Origin: Oryzias latipes
Taxonomy: Eukaryota; Chordata; Actinopteri; Beloniformes; Adrianichthyidae
DNA length: 64,000 nucleotides
NCBI RefSeq assembly: GCF_002234675.1
Contig: NC_019868.2
Coordinates: 26,054,293 to 26,118,292 of the forward strand
Direction: 5' to 3'
Below are positions 1-27,229 of this stretch, piece after piece. The notes beneath the pieces were generated by a model. That model searched no databases. It was given only the letters and a program-made list of their open reading frames with translations, and was not told the origin of the DNA. Both the position numbers and the translations under genes were made by a program. The first letter of the stretch is position 1; every line of letters starts with the position of its first letter.

Positions 1-1184
1 ACCTTCTTCCTAAGCCTGGCTTCCACTACTCTCTCCCACAGCTTCATTGTGTGGCTCATCAACTTTATTCCTCTATAGTTGCTGCAGTTCTGCGTGTCAC
101 CCTTGTTCTTAAAGATCGGGACCAGAACGCTTCTCCTCCATTCCTCAGGCATCTTCTCACTCTCTAAAATCCTATTGAACAACCTTGTTAGAAATTCCAC
201 TGCTGTCTCTCCTAAGCACTTCCATACCTCCACAGGTAGGTCATCAGGACCAACGGCCTTTCCGCTCTTCATCCTTTTCAGAGCCTTCCTAACCTCATCC
301 TTTCCAATCTCTGCTACTTCCTGCTCCACAACAACCACATCTTCCTCCCTTATTTCCCTGTCATTTTCCTCGTTCATCAGCTCCTCAAAATACTCCTTCC
401 ATCTTTTCTGTACACTCTCTTGGGTTGTTAGCACCTTTCCATCTCTGTCCTTAATCACCCTTACCTGTTGCACGTCCTTCCCATCTCTGTCTCTCTGTCT
501 GGCTAGCCTGTACAAGTCCTTCTCTCCTTCCTTTGTGTCTAACCTGTCATATAGCTCATCGTAAGCTTTCTGTTTGGCCTTTGCCACCTCTCTCTTCACT
601 TTACGCTGCGCTTCCTTGTACTCCTGTCTACCTTCCTCAGTCCTTTCTACATCCCACTTCTTTTTAGCCAACCTCTTCCTCTGGACGCATTCCTGTACTT
701 CCTCATTCCACCACCAAGTCTCTTTACCGTCTTTCCTCTTTCCAGATGACACACCTAGCACCTTCCTACCTGTTTCCCTGATAATCTCTGCTGTAGTTTC
801 CCAGTCCTCTGGAAGCTCATCCTGACCACCCAGGACCTGCCTCAACTTCTGCCTAAATTCCTCACAAGTTTCTTCATTCTGTAGCTTCCACCACTTGGTC
901 TTCTTTTCTGTTTTCCCTCTCTTCTTCTTCCTGACCTCCAGAGTCATCTTACACACCACCATGCGGTGCTGTCTGGCTACACTCTCTCCTACCACCACTT
1001 TGCAGTCATTAACCTCTCTCAAATGACCTCGTCTACATAGGATGTAGTCCACCTGAGTACTCCTACCTCCACTTCTGTATGTCACTCTATGTTCCTCTCT
1101 CTTCTGGAAGTAAGTGTTGACTACAGCCATTTCCATCCTCTTCGCAAAGTCCACCACCATCTGTCCCTCCCCTGACAATGTGTA
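1..1184 (-). mobile_element. RTE-like LINE, part of endonuclease and reverse transcriptase, runs off window
   Basis: Read on the minus strand, one frame is open from about 1184 to the left edge, roughly 390 codons. It begins in the C-terminal part of an AP-type endonuclease (GQMVVDFAKRMEMAVVNTYF, then STQVDYILCRR). A basic linker follows, and then the start of a reverse transcriptase (SGKAVGPDDLPVEVWK, PEEWRRSVLVPIFKNKGD, NYRGIKLMSHTMKLWERV). These strings are typical of the RTE-type LINEs abundant in fish. The copy starts inside the endonuclease domain, so it is 5'-truncated, as most LINE insertions are. The undamaged frame suggests a fairly young insertion. Plus-strand open frames over 79-825 are its antisense shadow. 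Confidence 0.85.
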
Positions 1185-1474
1185 GAATTAATATTAAATT
1201 TCAACATTCATAGCCTGCGACACACGTTTCTACCAGCAGGGCAGCGTTCTAAGCAGGTGGCTGATGGAAATGAACCACCTTCAGTTCCGTGCATTGCTTT
1301 GTAACATTTCACCCTCCACTCAGCGAGGGAACGTCACAACGCCGTTCTACGGCTGGGGCATTAAATATCAAGACAATCTGCTCTCTAACATTACTGAGAA
1401 AAAAACTCATTACAGTTTGTTGGTGCTGCTGATCAGTTAGAGGGCCCCCGGAAGACCAGGGCCGGCCCTGTGTC

Positions 1475-1530
1475 AAGTGGGTCTAGATGACCCAACTCCC
1501 AATGTTAAAGTGCCTAGGATAGCACAAGGG
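1475..1530. repeat. End fragment of TTAA-flanked MITE (piggyBac-like?)
   Basis: The block ends in CTAGGATAGCACAAGGG followed directly by TTAA. It matches one arm of the complete copies at 1649-1849, 37311-37514 and 41264-41466. Only one arm is present here. Confidence 0.6.
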
Positions 1531-1648
1531 TTAATGAATTTGATGGGTCATGTATTGCATGTATAAATATAAATAAGCCTATTTATGATTAAGAGTAATT
1601 ATAATGGCATCATGTGTATGTAGATGCACATATGTGGGCATAATTATA

Positions 1649-1849
1649 CCCTTGTGCTATCCTAGGCACTTTAACATTGGGAGTTGGGTCATCTAGACCC
1701 ACTAGACAGTGCTCTGAAGCTTTTTTCTTCAATGATTTGTGATCTTCACTGGTGTCCATGGATTACATGAAATCTTTCCTCCTTTGTCATGGTAGGGAGA
1801 ACACGTCAATGTAAGGGTGGGGGGGGGGTCATCTAAGATAGCACAAGGG
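1649..1849. mobile_element. About 200-bp MITE with CCCTTGTGCTAT termini
   Basis: The element starts CCCTTGTGCTATCCTAGG and ends GATAGCACAAGGG followed by TTAA, so the ends are inverted repeats. Complete relatives lie at 37311-37514 and 41264-41466. The CCC...GGG ends and TTAA at several borders fit a piggyBac-type non-autonomous element. That family call is an inference, because no transposase is present. Confidence 0.65.
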
Positions 1850-1957
1850 TTAAATATAGTTAAGGTGTAGTTATACATCTATTTTGTTTTATGTTTATTG
1901 CTTGAAATTAACCAATTTGAAGTCAGTCCAGGCACCTTACTTTTTTTTTTTTTGCAG

Positions 1958-2383
1958 CACGGACGCCGCCGCGTTGGAGCCATACGTTGTCAGCCACCAG
2001 CAATTGGTCCTACTCGTTTCTATGGCAACCACTCTCAAAAAGGCCACACCCTGATCACTTGAAAGCGGGCTACGCAAAATCTGTAAAACGCTTTGAATGT
2101 TGGAAATAGGGGCCCGCAGGCCCCACCTACTTTTGAGGCATCTGATTGGTCAGTTTGTGACTTAAATAACTTGCAATAAAGAGAGAAATTCTGAAAAGAA
2201 AAACTAGGTTTATGTTAAATATGAGAGCCAGAATGGTTTTTCTGACAAACAGAATAACTGAGTAACAGCCGTTTATTTCTCAATAGAAATCTGAGATTTT
2301 GGCTTCTTGGAGCCAGCACATACTTCCTGTTTGGAACGCCAGGGGGGAGGGGTCACTCAGTCCAGTTGTCATATACAGTCAAT
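1958..2383. repeat. Partial copy of long-TIR repeat family A
   Basis: This block is colinear with the right half of the element at 15022-15891. Shared landmarks are GTTTCTATGGCAACC, CACTTGAAAGCGGGC, the CTTCTTGGAGCCAGCAC stretch and the terminal CACTCAGTCCAGTT. The left terminus seen in the 15-kb copy is missing. Divergence between copies suggests an old family. Confidence 0.65.
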
Positions 2384-2997
2384 AGTTCAGATCTATAAAA
2401 TATATAAAGGCAGGATTTCTTAAAAGCCAGCAGGCTGCTGTTCCTCCAGCCCTGAGTAAAGGGTTAGGAGACCGGTGGTGAGTCAGAGATGAGAAAGTAG
2501 AAGAACTTCTAGAGCATTTCACCTCCTCACGCTTTTATTTTCTTAGAAAGAACTTTAACAAACTACTGCAAGTATTATAGCAAACTGTTATTGCAACGTG
2601 ATTCATGAAACAATACTGATGTTTACAGAAACAGAAGTCCCTCTGAAGTCCTCGAGTCAGGAATAAACTTGACTGATCATTAGCTTTGTGGTCGAGAGTC
2701 GACGGGATTTTCCTCCAGACGGTCATTGAAGCAAACGCTTGCAGGAGTGTTGAATCCATAGTATTACAGCTGGCTAACACTTTGCAGATTAAAGGTAGTC
2801 TCAGTCTGGCTCTTCAGCTCCAGTTTAAGGTGGACTGAAGTTCTCCAGAATCACAGAAGCAGTAAAAGAGGATGTAAGTGTAGCAAAGACTTATTATTCT
2901 AGGCGGTTAGATTTGAAGACGTCACACTAAATGGTTTACAGTCATATCAGACTCTGCCACGGCACCGATAAAGACCAAGGGGGCGTCTCCTGGAGTT

Positions 2998-5900
2998 TCA
3001 GCTGGCCTCCTGCACCCCAGACGCAGGAAGTGACTCTGCCTCGGCACCCGGCGGCTCTTCCGAAGAGCTCCTTCCATGTCTGCTCTGCAAAGAGCGTCCC
3101 AAAAACTGCCAATACTCCTTACGGATGGTGTCCTTCTCCTGAGCCAGGAGCTCACAAATCTAGAGAAGAGAAACCAAAGAGAAGAGGAGCAGGAAGTGAG
3201 ACCCCAACAGCTCCCTTCCTGGTTTTTAGAAGCGTCAGAAAAGACTCACTTCTAAAGCCTTGCTCAACGTTTCCTGCCGTTCTTGCTCCTCCGTATTCTT
3301 GGAGTTTTCTAGAGCGTCTTCGTAGCAATCGAACAGGAAAGCAAGAAGGTAAGGAGAGCAGTGCGTCTCCTTCAGCTCCAGGACCTTCTCCAGCAGACCC
3401 GGCTGAGATGACAGGCCGTGGTCTTGCAGAATTCTGAGGAGAAGCGGAGAAAAGAGGTGAGACTTTTATTCTGCTTCTCCTTTCTTTAATAACTCTCTTT
3501 CTGGGTAAAAACCCCTGAAGCTTCCCCTACGATTATCCCAAGTCCCAAAAAAATAGGATTTCCACTCCGGCAGCAAAGGACGACTCATTCATGCATTAAA
3601 AAATGCTGCAAATAAAAGCTAAACTTCTGCACTCACCCTTTCAAGTAATTCCATGCGCTTTCATTGTGAGGAGCCTTCCTGATCTGCTGCAGACAATACC
3701 TCACAAAAGAGGAAAAAAGGCATCTTTACTTTCAACGTTTACTTTGTTTTTCTAACCTTTCCTGTCCAACAGATCAGAGCAGAAAGCCTGTTGGGCTGGA
3801 CACATTTTGACTGTTACAGAGGGGCAAAAAAAAGATTTAGTCGACCACCAAATGTGTAAGTACTCCCACTTTAAAATTTTAATCACAATTATACCTCAAC
3901 TATTAGAGACAAAATGAGAAAAAGCTTGTTGATAACACATTTTCTACTTAAATATCTGTTTCATCTGCTCCTGATTGACAACAATTTGTATAAAGAAATA
4001 CTCAAATGCAATTATGTCTTTGTACATGTCCTGCATCATCAGAACATTGCCACAAGAACATGTTAAGAACACCAAATTCTTAGAGAATTGTTTCTGAACA
4101 AACGTCACCAAACTGCAACAGCTCCTCTTAAAATGAACTGCAGATTCTGAGGAGAAACACTCACTGAATCTCTCGCTCCACCACAGCTGGATCGGAGTAG
4201 CCCGTCGTGTGAGAAATCACAAAATGCCTTTGGTTCCACGCTGAATTATTCCTCACATCGTCCTCCAAAAGACTTTCCACAAACTCCAGCTCGTTGTCCC
4301 ACAGCTTGTACTCCTTTAGGACAGATAAGACAACAACTCTCAGCAAGGTTGCTGACAGTTCCCCTCATTACGGAGAAGCACAAGCGCCCACCTGGATGAC
4401 CCACTGCCTGTGCTGCCAGGCGTGGTAGTTCTTGGCATCCTGGCTGAGGATCTCAGCGATGAAGGCCAGCTCCTCTGTCGGGTCATTCAGCCACTCCACC
4501 ACCATCCGCCTGTGATGCCTGCAAGCAGAGGGGTGTGATGGAGTTCACGTTTGGACTCCAGCTTTACGGCCTCCGAGTACAAACTTCAAAACACTTCAAT
4601 TTAGCCTCTTTGCAGATCCAGTTACTCGGCAGGAATGTTCCTGCATTAGGATTGCCCGGACCTCCACTCCACTCAGCTTATTTTTGTGGAAATACATAAA
4701 TGCAAAACAACCAGAAGTAATACTCATACAGCTTGGGGAAAGGTTAGGTTTTAATTTCAGAGAATATTTACACAAATCTCCAACAAAAACCTAGAAATAT
4801 ATATATTTTGCATAAACTCCAGAGGCTTTTTAACATTTTTAGTCTATCAATCACTGGTAAATATACTAATAAAACAACAATTCATCTTTTTTTCTTTTAC
4901 CTTCATGGAAAATTTTATTATCAACATAGTAACAAACCTAATAAAATGCCTCAAAGCAGAGGCTGAAGTTTAAACCAGGAAACATCCAAATCTAAACCCG
5001 ATGAATCCCATTCAGCTTATTGGTTTTGGTTGAGTAAAACCAGCCTGTTCAGTTGTTTAGCTGCTGTCAGTTTCCAGGACATCCCAGCAGGATCTTCATC
5101 AAAAAGCAAAATGGTACAGAATTGAAAAGAGCGCACGGGTGAATATATGACTCCACAAAGACTCTCCATCCATCAACGTGGAATTCTATCGTCATTATAG
5201 AGGTTAACTTTATGGCTTTCTTTTTCAAATTCGGGGCTTAAACTCCTTCAAACGTCAATCTTTTCAGTTAAAACTGCATTTGAGACATGAACTGGAAATT
5301 TCTTTCACAACTAGGAAATCTACAATGAACAATTTGGAAAGAATTTAGTTCATTTATCAAGAAAAATGACGTTCAAAATCCTTAGGACAATAGAAAATCC
5401 ACTATACAAACTTTCCTTCGAGCTTAAAAAAAGTTGAAAGCAACCATTTGTTTACATTAATTCCTTTTACACTTCTATTGGTATTATATTGTATTTCAAG
5501 TTTCCCTCATTTTTACAGGCATGAATGTTAACAAAAGTGTCAGAACTTCAGCTTCTCCAGTGCATTATTCTGCTTTTATTGTGTTTATTGTATAAAGCCG
5601 ACAGGATTTTACAACAATGTGTTGAACGTTGAGATGATCCCCCAACTAAAGACCTGCATCCTTGTTTTTTTAGATTTACGTTTGTAGACAATTTCTCCAG
5701 TTTCGGTGACCACAAACAAACCTGAACAGTAAATCTTTCTCAGTCTGTCATTTGCATATTTAGATGAGCAAATCTGTGAGGATAGGAAGTATTAAGTAAC
5801 CAGGACTCACCAGACTTGGTAGTTTTTGGGCTGTTCCTCAATAATATTAGTTATGTAAGTCATCTCTTTCCTCAGATCCTTCGACAGAGCCTGCAGCAGA

Positions 5901-8900
5901 ATTCGCCTGTAGTGCCTGCAAATGTTCAAATCTACTGTCAGGCAACCATTTACTACGGTGGCCCAGAAGGGTCACAACACAACACATTAACTTTACACAC
6001 AACACATTAACTTTACACACAACACATTAACTTAACACACAACACATTAACTTTACACACAACACATTAACTTTACACACAACACATTAACTTAACACAC
6101 AACACATTAACTTTACACACAACACATTAACTTAACACACAACACATTAACTCACAACACAACACATTAACTCACAACACATTAACTCACAACACATTCA
6201 CTCACAACACAACACAATAACTCACAACACAATAACTCACAACACATTAACTCACAACACATTAACTCACAACACATTAACTCACAACACATTAACTCAC
6301 AACACAACACATTAACTCACAACGGAAGTAAAGCTGCAATGGAAGTGCTTTTATTCTGAAATTTCCACTGGGCTGAGTGGCTAACTGCCTAACAGAAAGT
6401 AACTTCACAGCAGTGACGTGCAGTCAGGAGAGGCAGGTGAGGCACAGCCTCACCTGTCATTATGGGAAGAAAAGAGAAAAAATAAATTCAATTATTATAT
6501 TTAATCAGTAAGTTGTGCTTTGCGGTCATTTTCCATTTAAATGTACCATTTTTGGGTGTTTTTTCTTTTCAAAATCGCTGAATTTCCGCATTTGCCGTTC
6601 AGATACTAAGTGACCTGCGATGAGGCATCAGCCCGCTGAGCCTCACCTTGGATTGCGCAATACCTATGCAGTCAGACGGTACTGCTGTCTCTCTGTATGT
6701 CGGTTCAATCACTTGTACTATATGAGCTGAGTTTAAATAATTTAGCAGATGTATATGATGCACAGTGCTTGTTTTTATAAATAACTGTATGTGAGGGACG
6801 TGTTTCTTGTGCTGAGCGCTAAACGACGGCGAAAAAGCCGCTGGGTGAGGCCAGACATTCTCGTGCCTCATGTTGCAGTTCTCGTGCCTCGTGTTAGGGG
6901 GCGCCGGTGAGCCCTGAGATTATGACGCTAAAAATACTAGAAGAAGTGATAGCAAGCGGCAAGTCATTTTCTTCAGAAGGAGCGGCGTATGGACTTTATT
7001 TACAACTAAAGGTAAGACGATAATAACGTTTGTGCTTTTTTCTATGCTGCAGTTTGTATATGAAAAAAAAAACATGTTGAAATTATATTTTAAACAAAAC
7101 GTTAACTGTTGTCAATCAAATGGTGAATAAGTTACTCAGTTATTTATATTCATGGTTCATATGTTTGTAAATCTGACTGATGACGTCAGTGCCTCACCAG
7201 CCATTAACCTCACCGCACGTCACTGCTTCACAGTGAGCTGTGGAGGGAGCATGTTTCTTCTACAAGAGAAGCTACACAATGTTAAGGCACACTCCTCCGA
7301 GCACACTCCTCCGTGCTGCACTCACACCCCTCTCTGTCGCTGCACGTGCTCCTCTCCATTCTTCAGCCCCCTCCTCTCACACTCACTCGGTCCCCAACAC
7401 CCCCCACCCACCCACACACCCTCCCAGTCCCTGCACACGCTCCTCTCCTTTCTTCCGCTCCCTCTTCCTCTTCCTCTCACACACGCACGCGGTCCCCAAC
7501 ACTTGACACGAAAAATGTGGAGAGATCGCACTGTCAGGCTTTAATGAACACAATTTCTAAGAGGCGGGGCGTTGCACTCCCCCAACAACAGGTTAGATGA
7601 CAGAGCCCGGTCCATTAAGCTCTGCCGTTCACGGAGCTTCAGTAGAACTCCAAAAGCCACACGGCCTAACGTAGGCCGCTATTATATATTCATGAGTGGG
7701 AAAAAACCCGCTGAACCGACCTTAAAACCGCCCAAATTATGCATTTTTGACCGCAAATTTACACCCAAAACCGCCCAATCTGGCAACGCTGCTGCTAGCT
7801 TCTCTTGTAGAAGAAACATGCTCCCTCCACAGCTCACTGTGACGTTAATTTCTGTTAGGCAGTTAGCCACTCAGCCCAGTGGAAATTTCAGAATAAAAGC
7901 ACTTCCATTGCAGCTTTACTTCCGTTGTGAGTTAATGTGTTGTGAGTTAATGTGTTGTGTGTAAAGTTAATGTGTTGTGTGTAAAGTTAATGTGTTGTGT
8001 TGTGACCCTTCTGGGCCACCGTAATTTACCCCCAACAGAACCTCTGTAAACATTAAAACAATTTCGGACATTTCTAACATACTTTACAAAAAGGACTGGT
8101 TTGATGGTATGAAGCTGACATTTACTCACCAGACAGTGTAATTTGCAGCATTCAGATCGATGGCGTCTGCTGTCAAAGCGAAAGCTCTTTCACTCCTTTC
8201 GTCTTTCTTTAGGAGGGCACGGAAATAATCATAAACATCTGAGACTGCAAAGAGGAAAAAAAAAAAAGTTACAAGTTGCTAAATATTGAAATGAACCGAT
8301 CTGTGTTGTTTAAGCATGAGGGGGAAAATACATTTAGGGGTTCGTGCTCAGCAGATCATTTCTATATTGTCACATCACACTGAAAAGTCTGTTTATTTCC
8401 TGTATAAGGGGTGTCACTTTTACATAAGAAAAGCATTAATGGGATACCAGCTATTCGGTCTAATGTGGTCGGTCTGGTATGAACAGCACACCTACGCTGA
8501 TCTCACAAATAAAAGCGGTTGAGGTCTGGAAAGCTGGCAGACCTTTTCATCTTTTCTATCCAGACTGGGAATATATGGAATAATCACAGAATTCTGCTTT
8601 AGCCTTTAGTTTGGTGATGCTGCATGGTGTTACTGTATAAGTCTGAGTTCTGCCATAACACCTCAACCTGCCAAATGCAGACGTTTTCAGATGATACAGC
8701 CATTGTGGCCTGGATAAAAAGGGGACAGGAGAGGAGGGGTCCAGGCGGCCTGTGGAGGACTTTGAGGCTCGGAGCAGGAAGAATCAGCTGCAGCTGAATC
8801 TCCAATAGACCAAAGACGTGGTCCTGGACTTCCGTAGAAAGCCTCCAACACCTCAACCCATATACATCGAGGGAGACAGCGTGGAGATGGTACAGTCCTA

Positions 8901-10181
8901 CAAGTACCTGGGGGTCGTGTTGGATAACAAGCTGGACTGGACCACCGATATAGACCACCTTTATAAGAAGAGCCAGTCCAGGCTGTACTTTCTCCATTTA
9001 ACCTCTGCTTCAAACTGCTGCACGTTTCATCAGTCTGTGCGGCTAGTAGATTTTAATATCTGAATATTTTAGGGATTTAATATATATTTTACTATTTTTA
9101 ACTAATATATTTTAATTAATTTAATTTATTTTTATTGTGTGTTGAATGCAGGCAGCTTTTTAATTTCCTTCGGGATCAATAAAGCTTCTTCTCACTAAAA
9201 ACAATGCTGAAACTTGGTTTTGAGGAAGCAGAACTTTGAAGTTCTCATATAAACACCAGACTCCATCTACATCAACACAAGTGGCCTGTAGATTCAAAAA
9301 CCTTAAACACTCCACCCTTACTCGCAAATTGGGCCAAGCAGGCACCTGCTTAGAAGCACCTGAAAGCTCAACACATCAGTAAATAAAAACAACAAAATGA
9401 GGTGGATAGAATTTCTATCATGGCAAACCCACATACTCCCATCAGCTGCCACAAAGAAATTACTTTTTGTGCAAAAAAGGTTGGAGTTTAGAGTACTTTG
9501 TAAATAAATTACTACATTTACTTGCAATTGTCTTACATTTTTTAGAATATGCGATCTTAACAACAGGGTTTGGTCCCTCATCCTGGGGAACAGGTTCCAG
9601 GTCAGCCCACTCCTTTCTGTCACTGGAACACATAAATAACAAAGTTGGATTCATAATTAATGTCAAAAAAGTCCTTTAAGGTAAATTGGCTAACTAAACT
9701 AACATCACGGTTCACTTTTAAATAACGACAATAGCCCAAATGTTATGTTTTCAATGTATTTCAGCGGAGTGGAGATGAACTTAGAAAACTGATGGGCTGA
9801 TTAGCAAAAAGCTAACTCCGACACACAGGAAGTCGGTTTATTACAAAACTACTAAAGGACAACAAATTTAATCTTTCTACCGTTTGTTTCTATAACAAAA
9901 AGCATTTCTAAAAAAAACGTTGAAGATAAATGTTTTTACAAAAGTGCATTGAGGAAAAAACACATCACCAAAAAAAATAATAATAAAGAAAAATCGTAGC
10001 TAGCTAAGTTAGCCACGTCAAACAACTATGACAAAAAAGACGCAAACTACCTGTAAAATAAATATTGACTTGGCTCGACACCGTAATCGTCTCCGAAGCT
10101 TTCCTCCGCCTCAGCATCCATTTCTTTATTTTTATCTTCCACCTCCGGAGACTCGTTGGACGTTTTCTCGACACCCGACAT
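2998..10181 (-). CDS. fnta: Protein farnesyltransferase/geranylgeranyltransferase I alpha subunit
   Basis: This is the alpha subunit that pairs with FNTB or PGGT1B to prenylate CAAX-box proteins in the cytosol. Coding exons, minus strand: 10181-10051, 9622-9537, 8244-8130, 5915-5811, 4518-4392, 4313-4165, 3699-3637, 3433-3250, 3159-2998. All introns are GT-AG and the junctions stay in frame, giving 373 residues (human 379). Exon 2 encodes [18 protein letters not shown]. The later exons give the prenyltransferase alpha repeats: [52 protein letters not shown] and [11 protein letters not shown] chose the ATG at 10181 (MSGVEKTSN). An in-frame ATG at 10262 would add 27 residues but lies upstream of an Ets-type promoter motif, so it is less likely. 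Intron 3 hosts a nested transposon and intron 2 a LINE fragment. Identification is firm. Confidence 0.96.
3860..4095. repeat. Degenerate repeat shared with ctsf intron 13
   Basis: This part of fnta intron 6 resembles the right part of the 35797-36363 repeat. Both contain CTGCTCCTGATT(G/C)ACAACAATTTG followed by similar AAATGCAATT, CATCATC and GCCACA(A/G)GAACAT stretches. No termini are convincing here. Confidence 0.45.
5974..6323. repeat. Tandem array of CACAACACATTAACT(TTA) units within a TIR
   Basis: About 350 bases of 10- to 18-base units repeat, first ACACATTAACTTTACACACA and later the shorter CACAACACATTAACT. The same motif occurs only a few times, inverted, in the opposite TIR (about 7926-8003). 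The array therefore expanded, or the other arm shrank, after the element formed. Units are contiguous with no spacers. Confidence 0.9.
6411..7225. mobile_element. Non-autonomous hAT element nested in the 5954-8023 element
   Basis: The termini are CAGTGACGTGCAGTCAGG and CACCGCACGTCACTG, inverted repeats with the CAG/CTG ends typical of hAT. A perfect 8-bp duplication CTTCACAG flanks it at 6403-6410 and 7226-7233. Removing the insert would restore continuity with the inverted copy of the same host sequence at 7796-7870, which confirms the borders independently. The 815-bp interior has no transposase-length frame. Confidence 0.88.
8660..9190 (+). mobile_element. Rex1/CR1-like LINE fragment, RT C-terminal part and 3' end
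   Basis: The reading frames show a reverse transcriptase remnant: SDDTAIVA, then [18 protein letters not shown] and [19 protein letters not shown] followed by [11 protein letters not shown]. The segments lie in different frames and include stops, so the copy is dead. It ends at 9165-9185 in CTTCGGGATCAATAAAG, a common LINE 3' end in fish. It sits in fnta intron 2 in antisense orientation to the gene. Confidence 0.75.
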
Positions 10182-10236
10182 TGCTAATTTTCTAGGCTGA
10201 ATACCAGCTTCCAACTCTGCACAGGAAGTTGATACT

Positions 10237-10244
10237 ACTTCCGG
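10237..10244 (-). promoter_or_regulatory. Ets-type motif CCGGAAGT at fnta promoter
   Basis: A perfect CCGGAAGT on the minus strand, 56 bases upstream of the chosen fnta ATG. Such motifs are common near TATA-less housekeeping start sites. Matching motifs precede aup1 and eif1ad. No TATA box is evident. Confidence 0.45.
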
Positions 10245-10269
10245 TGTGGTTTTGCGGTGCATTTAACTC

Positions 10270-11502
10270 CAAAATCGTTCAAAAAATGAACAGAAACTAA
10301 AAATGAAAATTGAAAATAAAACAACAAATATCTACCTCCGGCACCAGTGAGTTGTCTTACTGTAATTGTACGTTTATTTTGGTCATTAAAATTTTTTTCT
10401 GTCTTGAAATGCTCAAATTACTAAAGTAGGGGTCTACGGACAATTGAGGAAAGGGTCACGTTAAGGCTTGAGTTATAAACACGTAAACGTGTTTTATATT
10501 ATTCTCTTAAAGCCCAAAATTAAAACAGCAAGGGAGGATTTTGCTTTTTTCTAAACACAAAAATCTCTTTTATTTGCTGTGTTTTTCTGCTTTTTTCCTT
10601 CTTACTTTAGCATATTTTTAGTAGGTATTAATATTTTTGGCTGTTAATCCCTCAACTTCTTAGAACTTTAACATAAAAAATAACCAATTTATTTTTAAAT
10701 ATTATGTTAATATTGTCACTTTTCGTCTACAGTAGTTAAAACATTTTCTGTCTGTTCTTTTTGTTGATTCTCCTGAGGTAACACTGTACACCAGCAGGGT
10801 CAAGCTGGTTCTCTTTTTTTCCCATTTCCTGGGAAATTTCCCAGAATAAATGCTCATTATCGTAGAGGTAAAAAATTAAAAAAGGGAAGTTAAAAAAAAA
10901 CTAAAGCTCCAGGCTGGGAGACCTCTTAATAAAAAACGGCAACGTTTTCAGTATCTGCAGGGTGATGCAGCTTCTTATACCATCAGCAGAACAGAAACAT
11001 CCAGATCTTCAATGCAAAAAGCCTGTTTTATAAACTCTGGAACAGGAAGACTAAGCTAATGGAATCAAAAAACTGAATCTCATCTGGTTCTGCTGGATCT
11101 CCAAGGTGAGTCTCAATTCAGAACTGTGAAATTTTGAGTGATAGAAAAATAAAAACACCCCATGAACATTTATTTTCAAAGCAAAGTCAAGCTGAATTTT
11201 ATTCTCCATCAACAACTCTGGACATTATAAAAATAAATACAGGATTCACAGTTGGTGGATTGTTATACAAACTGTTATCAAAATTAGGTTTCTGCCAGAA
11301 TGATGAATTAAACACATGCATAAATCACCGTTTCATGAATGTATACATGTTCTGAATACTCAATGCTAATATCTGCAAACGACAAAACCAGCTTTTCTCC
11401 ACCAGATCCAGTTTTACAGAATATAAAAATCACCATTCAAATTAAACAGCTACGCATCTCCAATACGAGCAGTTTTCAACGACGGCTTGTCGCCAACTGT
11501 GT
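10270..11502. other. fnta-aup1 intergenic region and aup1 3' UTR
   Basis: This is AT-rich single-copy-looking sequence between the fnta start and the aup1 stop. A minus-strand AATAAA (plus-strand TTTATT) at 11169-11174 is a candidate aup1 polyadenylation signal. I see no other gene or repeat. Confidence 0.5.
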
Positions 11503-26969
<15,467 letters not shown>

Positions 26970-27215
26970 GTCCGCCAGTTTACTAACGCTAAGAATACAA
27001 CCTGATGCCTAAATATAGATTAGTCATAACGCTCAAGGCAGCGCAATGGTTATGCAGCGGGTCAACTAGGAAGAAATCTGCTTCTTTTTTATTCACAAGA
27101 TCTGGCAAGATTAAAAAGGATCAAGAAAGCAATGTTAGCATAGCAGCTACCTACAATTACCTTTTTTTCCGCACAGCGTGAACCTGCTAATGCTAACAGG
27201 AAGTATAACGGTGGA

Positions 27216-27223
27216 ACTTCCGG
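27216..27223 (-). promoter_or_regulatory. Ets-type motif CCGGAAGT upstream of aup1
   Basis: A perfect CCGGAAGT on the minus strand, 247 bases upstream of the aup1 ATG. A possible untranslated exon lies between it and the ATG, with a donor near 27162 and the acceptor TATTCTTAG just before the ATG. Confidence 0.4.
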
Positions 27224-27229
27224 TGGGAA

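Larger units (their letters stand above)
5954..8023. mobile_element. 2.07-kb long-TIR DNA element in fnta intron 3
   Basis: The ends are inverted copies beginning TACGGTGGCCCAGAAGGGTC and ending GACCCTTCTGGGCCACCGTA. They are flanked by a perfect 6-bp duplication ATTTAC at 5948-5953 and 8024-8029. The inverted arms go well beyond the termini: the stretch running from CGGAAGTAAAGCTGC to AGTGGCTAACTGCC and on to CTTCTACAAGAGAAGCT occurs on both sides. The left arm is interrupted by a hAT at 6411-7225. The middle (about 7275-7790) is proline-codon-rich low-complexity sequence with no transposase, so the copy is non-autonomous. A 6-bp duplication does not settle the superfamily. Confidence 0.8.

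Noticed and set aside
79-825. Ser/Pro/Phe-rich plus-strand open frames
   Set aside because: They are antisense to the open RTE-like endonuclease/RT frame on the minus strand.
2922-3437. Open frames on both strands over the last fnta exons
   Set aside because: They are other-frame and antisense shadows of fnta exons 8-9. The spliced exon model explains the sequence.
5974-6323. Repeat array considered as CRISPR-like
   Set aside because: Units are contiguous without unique spacers, the host is a fish, and the array is part of a transposon TIR.
7152-7600. Overlapping Pro/Ser/His-rich frames in the long-TIR element
   Set aside because: They are low-complexity pyrimidine-rich sequence read in three frames, with no domain. 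They lie in the non-coding middle of a non-autonomous element.
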